The notes: a model not told the origin generated them from the sequence alone. 10,925 bases of DNA from Phycisphaerae bacterium (GCA_016873375.1 VGXJ01000036.1:1-10925), one strand, 5' to 3'. Positions 1-6,562 are shown, counted from the stretch's first letter. Numbers and translations: made by a program.

Positions 1-1
1 T

Positions 2-532
2 CCCAATTCGATGCGCGATGAACGCTTCGGCACCTTCCGCAAGGCACTACTGGCCAATGGCCTGATGCCAGTCCGTCTGCTCGTGACGACCCGGGTCTTG
101 CCCTCGGGCGGTGGCACGCAGACCGTAGTGCAGGCTCAGGACGACTTCTACGCCCAGTCGTGCATGCTCGTGCGTTGGTGCATGCTTGAGCGCCCCGCCG
201 AGTTCAAGGCGTTCCTTGCGGCGTGCCGCGATGCGAAGCCCGGCGCGGCGCCAGAGGCCATCTTCGAAGCGTGCTTCGGCTCGATTGACTCCGTCCAGCG
301 TTCCTATGTGCTCTGGCTGCACAAGCAGGTACCCGAGTCGGAGCGGACCGAGTCGTTCAAGATCGTCGAGCGATGGACCATTGACGGCCGGCCGGTGCCT
401 GAGCCTGCGGGGGCGGTCAAGAATCCTGAGAAAGCGCCAATACCACCTCCACCCCAGGCAGGGCCAACCCCGTCGGCTCTTCCCGCGGCACCGCTGCCGG
501 CAAAGTTGCCCGACAACGCGCCCGCTCCCTGA
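2..532 (+). CDS. C-terminal part of a DUF1570 / peptidase-MA-like protein (5' end outside window)
   Basis: The frame is open to the left edge of the window, so the ATG at 11 is probably internal and only the last 177 codons are seen. The visible part runs through a stretch with DDFYAQSCMLVRW, then PAEFKAFLAACRDAK, then EAIFEACFGSIDSVQRSYVLWL. This order (a 'YAQSW..V.F' helix, 'F..YL..LR.G', 'FE.aFG.l..le..W..yv') is what follows the HExxH site in DUF1570 and related gluzincin (peptidase MA-like) proteins that are common in planctomycetes. The metal-binding motif itself would lie upstream, so catalytic competence cannot be judged. The last 40 or so residues are rich in Pro and Ala and look unstructured. 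The gene is convergent with the YihY-family gene, with 25 bases between the stop codons. The family assignment is by pattern only. Confidence 0.6.
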   Translation, partial: PNSMRDERFGTFRKALLANGLMPVRLLVTTRVLPSGGGTQTVVQAQDDFYAQSCMLVRWCMLERPAEFKAFLAACRDAKPGAAPEAIFEACFGSIDSVQRSYVLWLHKQVPESERTESFKIVERWTIDGRPVPEPAGAVKNPEKAPIPPPPQAGPTPSALPAAPLPAKLPDNAPAP

Positions 533-557
533 CATCAGGCAGACTGTGCTCGCTGGA

Positions 558-1535
558 TCACCTCATGCGGCGCGTTCGCTTGCGTCCAGTGGCCCGTGGG
601 CGGTCAGGATCGTCGATCGCCTCCCACCGTGCATGGCGCAGCGCACCCACGCGCAGGCGCGGCAGGGTCCAGTCGATGAGTACGGACAGATGCAGGCCGT
701 AGAGCACGACCATCCACATCAGGTAGATCCAGAACATCAGGACCGGCAGCAGGCCCAGGCTGGCGAAGAGCTTGCTGGCGCCGAAGCTCCGCGCGGCGAG
801 CGAGCCGAGCGCAGCCTTGCCAGCAACGATCGCGATTGCGGCTCCGAGCGAGCCAGCCAGCGTTGCCTTCCATGACATGCGTCGATTTGGAATGAAGGCA
901 TAGGTGGCGTAGAGCAGCGCCCAGATCGAGAGGAAACCGGTGGTTCCGCTGATGAACTCAGCCAGGGCCGGCATGAACTCGGGAAGCTTGGAGATGGAGA
1001 GCCCCAGCCGCACGCCCAGCGGAACGGCACCCAAGAGGACCGGCGTCAGCGTGAGCGCGGTCCAGTACACCAGGAGCTTGCGTCGCAGCGGACGACGCAC
1101 GTTCGTTGCCGCCACACGGTCGAAGCTGCGCTCGATCGCCACGAGCAGCCAGATCGCGGAGAAGACCACCGCCGCGCCGCCCACGAGCCCGAGACCCGAC
1201 AGGTTGATGCCCGCAGCGTCGCGGACGAGGCCGCGCAGCCATTCGCCGGCAACAGCGCCTTCGTCGCCGATCCGCAGATCATCGAGACCGACCTCGGCGA
1301 TCAATTCGCTCACGAAGGTCTCGAATCGGTCGGCCATGATCGCTCGTGTGAGCAAGGTGGCCACGACGAGCAGGGGAAACAGGCTGAAGAGGGTGCGGAA
1401 GCTCAGGGCGGCAGCCATCTCGGCTGGGTCCGTCGAGCGGAACCTGCGCCACGACGCGATCAAGAAGCTCCCCGCCCCCTTGAGGCTCGGCTTCAGCGTG
1501 ACGAGGGAACGATCGGCTTCGGGCACGCTGGACAT
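558..1535 (-). CDS. YihY/BrkB-family inner-membrane protein
   Basis: This 325-residue integral membrane protein belongs to the YihY/virulence factor BrkB family, once mislabelled ribonuclease BN. The molecular function of the family is not firmly known. About six hydrophobic segments are visible, near residues 41-64, 112-134, 154-176, 197-215, 223-245 and 258-287. Family signatures are the AAALSFRTLFSLFPLL segment in the first helix, AFIPNRRMSWKATLAGSLGA before the fifth, and IYLMWMVVLYG in the last. The N-terminal 40 residues and the Arg-rich C-terminus (ATGRKRTRRMR) are probably cytoplasmic. The ATG lies one base after the TAG stop of the repeat-protein gene (TAG-C-ATG), and there is no room for a separate promoter or Shine-Dalgarno. 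The two genes are therefore probably co-transcribed and translationally coupled. The length is normal for the family. Confidence 0.9.
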   Translation of the reverse strand: MSSVPEADRSLVTLKPSLKGAGSFLIASWRRFRSTDPAEMAAALSFRTLFSLFPLLVVATLLTRAIMADRFETFVSELIAEVGLDDLRIGDEGAVAGEWLRGLVRDAAGINLSGLGLVGGAAVVFSAIWLLVAIERSFDRVAATNVRRPLRRKLLVYWTALTLTPVLLGAVPLGVRLGLSISKLPEFMPALAEFISGTTGFLSIWALLYATYAFIPNRRMSWKATLAGSLGAAIAIVAGKAALGSLAARSFGASKLFASLGLLPVLMFWIYLMWMVVLYGLHLSVLIDWTLPRLRVGALRHARWEAIDDPDRPRATGRKRTRRMR

Positions 1536-1536
1536 G

Positions 1537-3507
1537 CTAAGGCGATGGAGGCGTGGGCCATGCCACCACGGATGGAGTCACGATGCGGATGCCGTGCAGC
1601 CTGCTTTCGCAGGGTTGCTCTGCATTGGCGGAGCCGGTGACGGTGGTGCCGGTAGCCGGACCATCACCGATCCGCGCGGCGCCGGGTCCAGCATCGAGCA
1701 GCAGGCTGAACGAGAGCACTCCCGTGGCGCAGTGGTAGGTGTTGTTGCCGCTCTCGCCTCGCGCGTACGGTCCAGGGGCGTCGTAGCGATCGTCGCCGGC
1801 CAGGTCGAGCAGCATGCCGATCGCCTGCATGGCACCGGATCCTTGCGTGAGCACGCTGCCGCGGTAGTGGTCATTGCCGGCTGCATCGACGAGGACCGCA
1901 CTCGAGGCATCCCATGCCGCGCCTTGGTTGGCGGCCGTGCGGCCCCAGTAGACGTCGTCGCCGGCATCGTCGAGCAGGGCGCCGAACGCCATGTGCGCCG
2001 CGAATCCCTGGCTGTAGCGATCGGCTCGGTAGAGATCGCGGCCACCCGCGTCATGCAGCACACCCAGACCATGCAGGTAGCCGCCACCCTGTGCAAACTC
2101 ACCGCCCTCGTAGCGATCGTCACCGCTCGAATCGAAGAGGATGCCGATGCCGCCTGCGGCGTACCGCCTGAAGCCGTAGCCGACGCCCTGGCTGAAGGCC
2201 AAGTTCGTGGCGGGCGTGCCGTACACGCTCGGTGCGCCGAAGTCTGCGATGTAGCGATCATCACCTGCACGGTCGATGAGCGCGCCGATGCCGCGCGGCC
2301 CACCGACCCCTTGCGAGAGGGTGCCACCACGGACATCGTCGGCACCACCCTCATCGAGCACGATGCCGGCGCCGTACATGGCTGCGCCGATGCTCCACGC
2401 GCCGCCCTCGTAGCGATCGTCGCCGCCGCGGTCTCGGATCAGGCCGACACCAAACGCGCCTGCGCCGATCGAAAGCAGTCCGCCTCGATAGTGATCGTTG
2501 CCGCCGTGGTCATCGATGGCCGCGAGGCACGCGATGCCGGAGCCCGGGCCGCCGATCGCACCGCCTTCGTATCGATCATTGCCGCCAAGGTCCACGACGA
2601 CCGAATCGATGGCACCGCCAAGGTTCCACCCGTATCGATCATCGCCGCCGGGGTCGAGTACCGCGGCAATGGCGTCCATGTCGTAGCGATTGGGGGCGGT
2701 GCTACCGACCACGACCCAACCGAGTCCATCGACCATCTCGGCAGCGAGGATCGCGCCGTCGATCTTGCCGGTGAGCGGTTCGGGAATCGGCGCTGGTTCC
2801 TGTGCAGTCCAGTCGATGCCGCGCGGCAGCTCTGCATCGAGGTGCGCAAGCAGCGCCGGCACGGCAGCCCATCCTGCAGCCGTGCTCGCGCGGATCAGGG
2901 CAAGGTCCTGTTCCAAATCCGGTCCATCGAGCAGCACGGATCGCGCACTCCGCTCGGCAAGTCCGATCGCCCGACGGCGCAGTTCCGTCCGGTCGCATGC
3001 GAGTCGCTCGAGCACCGGATCGAGCAGGGCCATGCGATGCACCCGCGCCCCATTCGCCAGGAAATCGAGGGCGAAGACCGCACCTTGCGTGTCGGCCATG
3101 GGGAGCGTGCCTTGGCCAGCCGAGGGCTCGTAGCGCTGGCCAAGCGCCTGCGCCGCGGTCACGGCGAGGCTTTGCATCGGCGGCAAGCCTGAGCGGATTG
3201 GAGCGGTGGTCGCCCGGGCGATGTCCGCGACGACCCACGGCTCGTCGAAGCATCGCACGACCCAGGGGGAGTCGTTGGGATCGCGGCGCTCGACGCCGAA
3301 CCGTCGGATCAACCCCGCCGTGGCGCGCAGCGGTTCCACGAGTCGATGCGTGGCGACCGCCGCGCCGACGATCGAGCTCGCTGCGAACGGATCGACCAGC
3401 GCAGCGGGTGCTGGCGGTGCGGGCGCGATCCGCTCGCCGGTGCCGAGCGTACCGGTGGGCGCATCCTGCGCAGCGAGCATGAGGACCAGCAGCGTTTCGC
3501 CATGCAT
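1537..3507 (-). CDS. GDDRY-repeat protein, probably exported, function unknown
   Basis: The 656-residue product is not a named family I recognise. Its second half is a tandem array of the hexapeptide G-[GAS]-[DN]-D-R-Y or a close variant, starting at residues 287, 308, 335, 361, 387, 414, 461, 488, 515, 543 and 570. A degenerate SGNNTY lies at 586. The units between them read roughly like RGG..SQG.G...GIG.LLD..GDDRY. The regular 26-28-residue period, with Gly turns and Asp/Asn pairs, suggests a beta-solenoid with possible calcium binding, but this is inference. The first 280 residues (Ala-rich, helical-looking) match nothing I know. The reading frame continues upstream to 3852, but that part lies antisense to the pseudouridine synthase. 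The ATG at 3507 gives a short hydrophobic start (ETLLVLMLAAQ) resembling a weak signal peptide, and a TATCCT box lies 6 bases upstream. It is the first gene of a pair with the YihY-family gene. Confidence 0.8.
   Translation of the reverse strand: MHGETLLVLMLAAQDAPTGTLGTGERIAPAPPAPAALVDPFAASSIVGAAVATHRLVEPLRATAGLIRRFGVERRDPNDSPWVVRCFDEPWVVADIARATTAPIRSGLPPMQSLAVTAAQALGQRYEPSAGQGTLPMADTQGAVFALDFLANGARVHRMALLDPVLERLACDRTELRRRAIGLAERSARSVLLDGPDLEQDLALIRASTAAGWAAVPALLAHLDAELPRGIDWTAQEPAPIPEPLTGKIDGAILAAEMVDGLGWVVVGSTAPNRYDMDAIAAVLDPGGDDRYGWNLGGAIDSVVVDLGGNDRYEGGAIGGPGSGIACLAAIDDHGGNDHYRGGLLSIGAGAFGVGLIRDRGGDDRYEGGAWSIGAAMYGAGIVLDEGGADDVRGGTLSQGVGGPRGIGALIDRAGDDRYIADFGAPSVYGTPATNLAFSQGVGYGFRRYAAGGIGILFDSSGDDRYEGGEFAQGGGYLHGLGVLHDAGGRDLYRADRYSQGFAAHMAFGALLDDAGDDVYWGRTAANQGAAWDASSAVLVDAAGNDHYRGSVLTQGSGAMQAIGMLLDLAGDDRYDAPGPYARGESGNNTYHCATGVLSFSLLLDAGPGAARIGDGPATGTTVTGSANAEQPCESRLHGIRIVTPSVVAWPTPPSP
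1783..2649 (-). repeat. Coding tandem repeat, about 78-84 bp period (GDDRY units)
   Basis: About eleven diverged units occur within the repeat-protein gene. On the plus strand the core is visible as recurring GTAGCGATCGTC-like stretches, with versions such as tatcgatcattgcc, tagtgatcgttgcc and tagtggtcattgcc. Residue spacing between successive hexapeptides is 21, 27, 26, 26, 27, 47, 27, 27, 28 and 27. The 47-residue step carries an extra insertion of about 20 residues (ADFGAPSVYGTPATNL). The units differ at most third codon positions and at many amino acids, so this is an old duplication kept by selection at protein level, not a recent DNA-level expansion. Confidence 0.85.
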
Positions 3508-3513
3508 GCACCG

Positions 3514-3519
3514 AGGATA
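3514..3519 (-). promoter_or_regulatory. Probable -10 box for a leaderless repeat-protein mRNA
   Basis: On the minus strand TATCCT ends 6 bases before the ATG at 3507 (TATCCT-CGGTGC-ATG). No purine-rich ribosome-binding site lies upstream and no good TTGACA-like -35 is visible. The position fits transcription starting at or near the A of the start codon. Confidence 0.5.
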
Positions 3520-3524
3520 GCGGT

Positions 3525-3530
3525 CATACT
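3525..3530 (+). promoter_or_regulatory. Probable -10 box for a leaderless pseudouridine synthase mRNA
   Basis: CATACT is followed by exactly 7 bases (tgcgggc) and the ATG at 3538. It matches TATAAT at four of six positions but lacks the first T of TANNNT, so it is the weakest of the set. It resembles the tRNA promoter box in this window (tatacttgc versus catacttgc). It shares the 30-bp divergent gap with the box of the repeat-protein gene. Confidence 0.45.
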
Positions 3531-3537
3531 TGCGGGC

Positions 3538-4635
3538 ATGCCCAAGGCCGACCATCCCTTCACCGACGCCTCGCGCGGCGTCCGCCTGCAGAAGTTCCTC
3601 GCCGATGCGGGCGTGGCCAGCCGTCGACGCTGCGAGGAGATGATCGCCGAGGGCCTCGTCGAGGTGAACGGCACGCTGGTCGCGAGCCTGCCCGCTTGGA
3701 TCGATCCGGTCAAGGATGAGGTGGTCGCCGACGGCCGTCGGGTGCGCCGGGATTCGCGCGTGGCGTATGTCCTGCTCTTCAAGCCCAAGGGCGTGGTCTG
3801 CACCAACAGCGACCCAGAGGGGCGCTCGTGCGCGGTGGACTTGGTCGAGCATCCCAGCGGCTTGCGCCTCTATCCGGTCGGTCGCCTCGATATGGATTCA
3901 TCGGGCTTGCTGCTCATGACCAACGACGGTGAGCTTGCCAATCGGCTGACGCACCCGCGCTACGAGATGCACAAGGGCTACGAGGTCACGGTGGCAGGGC
4001 AGCTCTCGGATGAGGATCTGTCTCGCCTCGAGCGCGGTGTGTTCCTCAGCGATGGAGAGCGAGGTCCCGGTCGCAAGGCCAAGGCAGGACGGCTCGACGT
4101 GATCGCGCGTGACCGACAGAAGACCATCCTGTACATGGAACTCTTCGAGGGCCGCAATCGGCAGATCCGCCGCATGCTGCTGGCGCTCGGCCACCCAGTG
4201 AAGAAGTTGCGGCGCGTGAAGATGGGCCCGCTTCGCCTGAAGGGTCTGGCGGTGGGTGAATGGCGCGACCTCACGGCTGAGGAACTCGATCAGGTCCGCC
4301 GGGATGCCTTTGCCGATGCCGCCACGATCCACCGTCGCCGTGAACGCGCCGAGCGCACCGAAGGTGGTGCCCCGGTGCGCAAGCGCCGCGGCATCCGCGC
4401 TTCGCGCCGCAACGAGAAGAGCGATCGCCTCGAGCGACGCGCGCAGCGCACGCGCGAACTCTCCGCAAAGGCCCGGGCCGAGCGCGGCTCAGCGAAGGCC
4501 GTTGCCGACCGGGGAACGAACTCGGGCACCGGCCGGCGCTCTGGCGCACCGTCGCGCGGCAAGTCGTCGAAGGGCAGGCCTGGGCGCAATCGCCGCGACG
4601 ACGCTTCGCTCGATCATCGTCCTCGCCTATCCTGA
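3538..4635 (+). CDS. RsuA/RluB-family rRNA pseudouridine synthase with long basic tail
   Basis: This 365-residue enzyme isomerises a uridine to pseudouridine in ribosomal RNA. An N-terminal S4 RNA-binding domain spans about residues 15-62 (VRLQKFLADAGVASRRRCEE, then VEVNG). The catalytic domain shows the RsuA/RluB motif GRLDMDSSGLLL at 115-126, with D118 as the expected catalytic Asp, and GRNRQIRRML at 205-214. From about residue 265 to the end there is a low-complexity tail very rich in Arg, Lys, Ser and Gly. Long basic tails are also known in some RluB proteins and probably bind RNA. RluB-type (23S, helix 80/loop region) is somewhat more likely than RsuA-type (16S), but the sequence alone does not settle it. 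The open frame extends upstream to 3346, yet the ATG at 3538 matches the family start and sits 7 bases after a -10-like box. The next gene starts 5 bases after its stop. Confidence 0.92.
   Translation: MPKADHPFTDASRGVRLQKFLADAGVASRRRCEEMIAEGLVEVNGTLVASLPAWIDPVKDEVVADGRRVRRDSRVAYVLLFKPKGVVCTNSDPEGRSCAVDLVEHPSGLRLYPVGRLDMDSSGLLLMTNDGELANRLTHPRYEMHKGYEVTVAGQLSDEDLSRLERGVFLSDGERGPGRKAKAGRLDVIARDRQKTILYMELFEGRNRQIRRMLLALGHPVKKLRRVKMGPLRLKGLAVGEWRDLTAEELDQVRRDAFADAATIHRRRERAERTEGGAPVRKRRGIRASRRNEKSDRLERRAQRTRELSAKARAERGSAKAVADRGTNSGTGRRSGAPSRGKSSKGRPGRNRRDDASLDHRPRLS
4628..4633 (+). promoter_or_regulatory. Probable -10 box for a leaderless FmdB-like mRNA
   Basis: TATCCT is followed by exactly 7 bases (gacggtc) and then the ATG at 4641. 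The last T of the box is also the first base of the TGA stop of the pseudouridine synthase. A weak -35 candidate (ttcgct, 4605-4610) lies 17 bases upstream. There is no Shine-Dalgarno-like purine run. Confidence 0.5.
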
Positions 4636-4640
4636 CGGTC

Positions 4641-4871
4641 ATGCCCCTTTACGAATACGAGTGCATCGAGGACGGCGAGGTGATCGAACTGCTTCGCCCG
4701 ATGAAGGATGCCGATGGCCCCGTCGAGGATCCGGCCGCCAAGGGCCGCACCTTCAAGCGTCGGCACAGCGTCTTCGGCGTCGGCGGCTCGCCTGCGGGCA
4801 GCACGCATGTGCACACCGGCGGTTGCTGCCCATGCGGCAAGAACGCCGGAAGCTGCGGTTCGATGAACTGA
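4641..4871 (+). CDS. FmdB-like small cysteine protein with degenerate zinc ribbon
   Basis: This 76-residue protein begins MPLYEYEC, the classic opening of FmdB-family zinc-ribbon proteins, small putative regulatory proteins of uncertain role. Typical members then carry a CxxC knuckle and a second CP.CG pair about 15-20 residues later. Here the first knuckle keeps only C8 (CIEDG, with Asp where the second Cys belongs) and the middle pair is absent. Instead the C-terminus has four cysteines: C62, C63, C65 and C72, in GGCCPCGKNAGSCGS. This could be a relocated metal site or a separate small metal-binding tail. It lies between the pseudouridine synthase (5 bases upstream) and the DUF429 gene (36 bases downstream). 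Both it and the next gene have their own -10-like box directly before the ATG, so they may be transcribed separately as well as by read-through. Confidence 0.75.
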   Translation: MPLYEYECIEDGEVIELLRPMKDADGPVEDPAAKGRTFKRRHSVFGVGGSPAGSTHVHTGGCCPCGKNAGSCGSMN

Positions 4872-4894
4872 GGTCGTCCTGCCTGCAGCGTAGG

Positions 4895-4900
4895 TAGGCT
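4895..4900 (+). promoter_or_regulatory. Probable -10 box for a leaderless DUF429 mRNA
   Basis: TAGGCT is followed by exactly 7 bases (cgtcacg) and the ATG at 4908. The duplicated taggtagg just upstream could alternatively act as a weak, rather distant Shine-Dalgarno on a longer transcript. No clear -35 is visible. Confidence 0.45.
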
Positions 4901-4907
4901 CGTCACG

Positions 4908-5663
4908 ATGGAACGATGGCTCATCATCCACGGCGTTGACTTCAGCGGTGCAGATTCCGGCGGTGCGCACAAGATCCGCATCGCCACGCGGCATGGGCGT
5001 ACCTCCCCGGTGCAGGTCGAGCGCGCTGACCGAAAGGGCCTGCTTGAGCGCATCCGTCTGAGCGCGGCTGATGGCCGTCCGCATCTCTGGCGCATCGATG
5101 CACCGATGGGTCTTGCCGCGCCAACGCTGGAAGAAGCCGGCGTGAAGGGCTGGAAGGGCGGCGCCGACTGGATGGCCGGATTTGCAGGTGCGCGTGATTG
5201 GCGTGGTGGCCTGCGCACGCTGACGCGCCAGGAGCCGCGACGCGCGTGCGATCACGAGCTGCGCACGCCGATGCCGCCCACGAACCTGCGCGTCTTCAAG
5301 CAGACCTGGACCTTCATCTGCGAGATCCTGCTGCCGCTTGCGGCGGAGGGTGTTCGCATCGAGCCGGTGGTTGCCGGCGCCCCAGGAATGCAGACCGTGG
5401 TGTGCGAGAGCTGCCCCGCGAGCGATCTGCAGCGCCGTGGCTGGCCGCACAAGGGCTACAAGGGCAAGGGCGAGCGCCCGCGAGAGGTGCGGGAGGAGAT
5501 CCTCTCCCGAGCGGTACGCGCGGGGTTGATCGTGCCTGAGTCGGTGGGCGAGCAGGCCATCGCCGACGAAGAGGGCGATCTGCTGGATGCCTTGGTGCTG
5601 GTGCTTGAACCCGCGCCCACGGTGGCGCCGAAGCAAGCGCTCATCGAGGGTTGGGTCTACTGA
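4908..5663 (+). CDS. DUF429-family protein (predicted RNase H-like fold)
   Basis: The 251-residue protein resembles DUF429, a family predicted to adopt an RNase H-like nuclease fold but without an established substrate. The acidic positions expected for that fold are present. D11 lies in GVDFSGA at the end of the first strand, and D64 in RIDAPMG. E167 lies in VVCESCPAS, the place where family members usually have an Glu near 'E.hPe..f'. D227 lies in GDLLDALVLVL in the C-terminal helix. A basic glycine- and lysine-rich segment (HKGYKGKGERPR) follows the third motif, where the family has conserved Lys/Arg. The GVDFSGA start is used because it places the first strand directly at the N-terminus and follows a TAGGCT box by 7 bases. 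The gene is convergent with queE, with only 14 bases between stops. Activity is unproven. Confidence 0.75.
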   Translation: MERWLIIHGVDFSGADSGGAHKIRIATRHGRTSPVQVERADRKGLLERIRLSAADGRPHLWRIDAPMGLAAPTLEEAGVKGWKGGADWMAGFAGARDWRGGLRTLTRQEPRRACDHELRTPMPPTNLRVFKQTWTFICEILLPLAAEGVRIEPVVAGAPGMQTVVCESCPASDLQRRGWPHKGYKGKGERPREVREEILSRAVRAGLIVPESVGEQAIADEEGDLLDALVLVLEPAPTVAPKQALIEGWVY

Positions 5664-5681
5664 TCGCCGGCGCGGGATCAG
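5660..5681. terminator. Small inverted repeat between convergent DUF429 and queE stops
   Basis: CTGATC and GATCAG pair across a 10-base GC-rich core, inside which ccg/cgg can also pair. The hairpin spans the stop codons of both convergent genes. There is no T-run on either side, so it would be at best a weak bidirectional terminator, and it may be chance. Confidence 0.25.
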
Positions 5682-6382
5682 ACCCCGCGGGTCGACGGAT
5701 CCCAGATGACCTTGTGCAATTGGCCCTGCTGCCGCACGGGTAGGAGGTCCGCGAGGATCCACTCCGCGAGCGTGCGGTGCGACAAGCCTTCGCAGCCGCG
5801 GATGTCGGCATCGCCGGCCTGGCGGTGCGCGGCACTGAAGAGCACGGCGTTGCAGCGATCATGGAGCCGCTCGCGCAGCACGATCTCGCGCGCCCACTCG
5901 TAGTCCGCGCGGTCGGTGATGACGAACTTCACCTCGTCGCGCGGCCGCAGGTCCGCCAGGTTCGCCCAGCGGTTGCGGTCCTCTTCGCCGCTGCCGGGGG
6001 TCTTCAGGTCGAGGATGCGGATCACGCTCGGGTGGCACGGCGTGATGTCGATCGAACCGCTCGTCTCGACCAGGACCGTGAACCCCTCGTCGCAGAGCAC
6101 GGCCATGGCCAGGAATGCATGGCGCTGCGCCAGCGGCTCGCCGCCCGTGAACTCCACCGTCCGGCAGCTGAAGCTTCGTACGCGGTCGAGCAGCGCAGCT
6201 ACCGGCACGGTCGTGCCCTCGCGGAAGGCGTAGCTCGTATCGCAGTAATGGCAGCGCAGCGGGCAGCCAGTCAGCCGCACGAAGACCATCGGCACGCCAG
6301 CCCATGTGCTCTCACCCTGGATCGAGTGGAAGATCTCGTTCACGCGCAGCGTGGGTTCATGGGCGACGGGAAGACTGGTCAT
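5678..6382 (-). CDS. queE: 7-carboxy-7-deazaguanine synthase (radical SAM)
   Basis: This 234-residue radical SAM enzyme converts 6-carboxy-5,6,7,8-tetrahydropterin to 7-carboxy-7-deazaguanine, the ring-contraction step toward preQ0 and queuosine in tRNA. Diagnostic features are NEIFHSIQGEST at 15-26, the iron-sulfur cluster motif GCPLRCHYCDTSYAF with C40, C44 and C47 (CX3CX2C), EFTGGEPLAQ at 77-86, LVETSGS at 104-110 and DLKTPGSGE at 125-133. The C-terminal QLHKVIWDP is also typical. The frame is open upstream to 6487, but those codons run into the tRNA-Leu terminator and the tRNA. The ATG at 6382 gives a normal family length. No Shine-Dalgarno and no TANNNT box precede this ATG. The other pathway genes (queC, queD, queF) are not in the window, so the gene stands apart from its pathway partners. 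Confidence 0.95.
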   Translation of the reverse strand: MTSLPVAHEPTLRVNEIFHSIQGESTWAGVPMVFVRLTGCPLRCHYCDTSYAFREGTTVPVAALLDRVRSFSCRTVEFTGGEPLAQRHAFLAMAVLCDEGFTVLVETSGSIDITPCHPSVIRILDLKTPGSGEEDRNRWANLADLRPRDEVKFVITDRADYEWAREIVLRERLHDRCNAVLFSAAHRQAGDADIRGCEGLSHRTLAEWILADLLPVRQQGQLHKVIWDPSTRGV

Positions 6383-6443
6383 GCGCGGATGGGGTGGATG
6401 GAACTCGGCCGCAGCACGATGGCGAGCATCGCCGCGGCATGTC

Positions 6444-6478
6444 GAAAGAGAAAGACCGTCGCGGTATCCGCGACGGTC
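6444..6478 (-). terminator. Intrinsic terminator after tRNA-Leu
   Basis: An 11-bp perfect stem pairs 6454-6464 with 6468-6478 (gaccgtcgcgg with ccgcgacggtc) around a 3-base loop. On the minus strand it is followed by a T-rich tail, TTTCTCTTTC (6444-6453). It starts two bases after the 3' end of the tRNA. It should end the tRNA transcript, and it could also release the tRNA precursor with a very short trailer. Confidence 0.85.
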
Positions 6479-6480
6479 AA

Positions 6481-6562
6481 TGCGCACGAGAGGACTCGAA
6501 CCTCCATGGGTTGCCCCACCAGCACCTCAAGCTGGCGCGTCTGCCAATTTCGCCACATGCGC
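6481..6562 (-). tRNA. tRNA-Leu, anticodon GAG
   Basis: The 82-base gene folds as a class II tRNA. The acceptor stem is GCGCATG with CGTGCGC (one G-U pair) plus discriminator A. The D-arm has GCG...CGC around AAATTGGCAGA. The anticodon stem CCAGC/GCTGG encloses the loop TTGAGGT, giving anticodon GAG at positions 34-36, which reads CUC and CUU. The long variable arm TGGG-GCAA-CCCA is typical of tRNA-Leu. The T-arm is GGAGG-TTCGAGT-CCTCT. The 3' CCA is not encoded, as the next bases are TTG, so tRNA nucleotidyltransferase must add it. A TATACT box lies 17 bases upstream and a strong terminator lies directly downstream, so it appears to be a single-gene unit. Confidence 0.97.

Noticed and set aside
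528..539. CCTG-ACAT-CAGG hairpin between the first two genes as a terminator
   Set aside because: It is only four pairs, with no T-run on either strand, overlapping the stop codon of the first gene. Too weak to support.
1783..2649. CRISPR-like periodic repeat in the region with recurring gtagcgatcgtc
   Set aside because: The period is in phase with codons (about 81 bp), the repeats are diverged, and the translated protein shows a conserved amino-acid repeat. It is a coding repeat, not an array.
940..3192. Very long plus-strand open frame (750 codons) antisense to the YihY and repeat-protein genes
   Set aside because: It has no family resemblance and its composition is that of a mirror of the GDDRY repeats (valine-, isoleucine- and alanine-rich repeats from the complementary codons). 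The opposite strand carries clear protein families, so this is a GC-rich shadow.
3508..3852. Upstream extension of the repeat-protein frame on the minus strand
   Set aside because: It overlaps the S4 and catalytic domains of the pseudouridine synthase on the other strand. The start at 3507 has a hydrophobic leader and a -10-like box, so the extension is probably not translated.
6383..6487. Upstream extension of queE to 6487
   Set aside because: It would run through the tRNA terminator hairpin and start inside the tRNA gene, and those codons do not resemble QueE.
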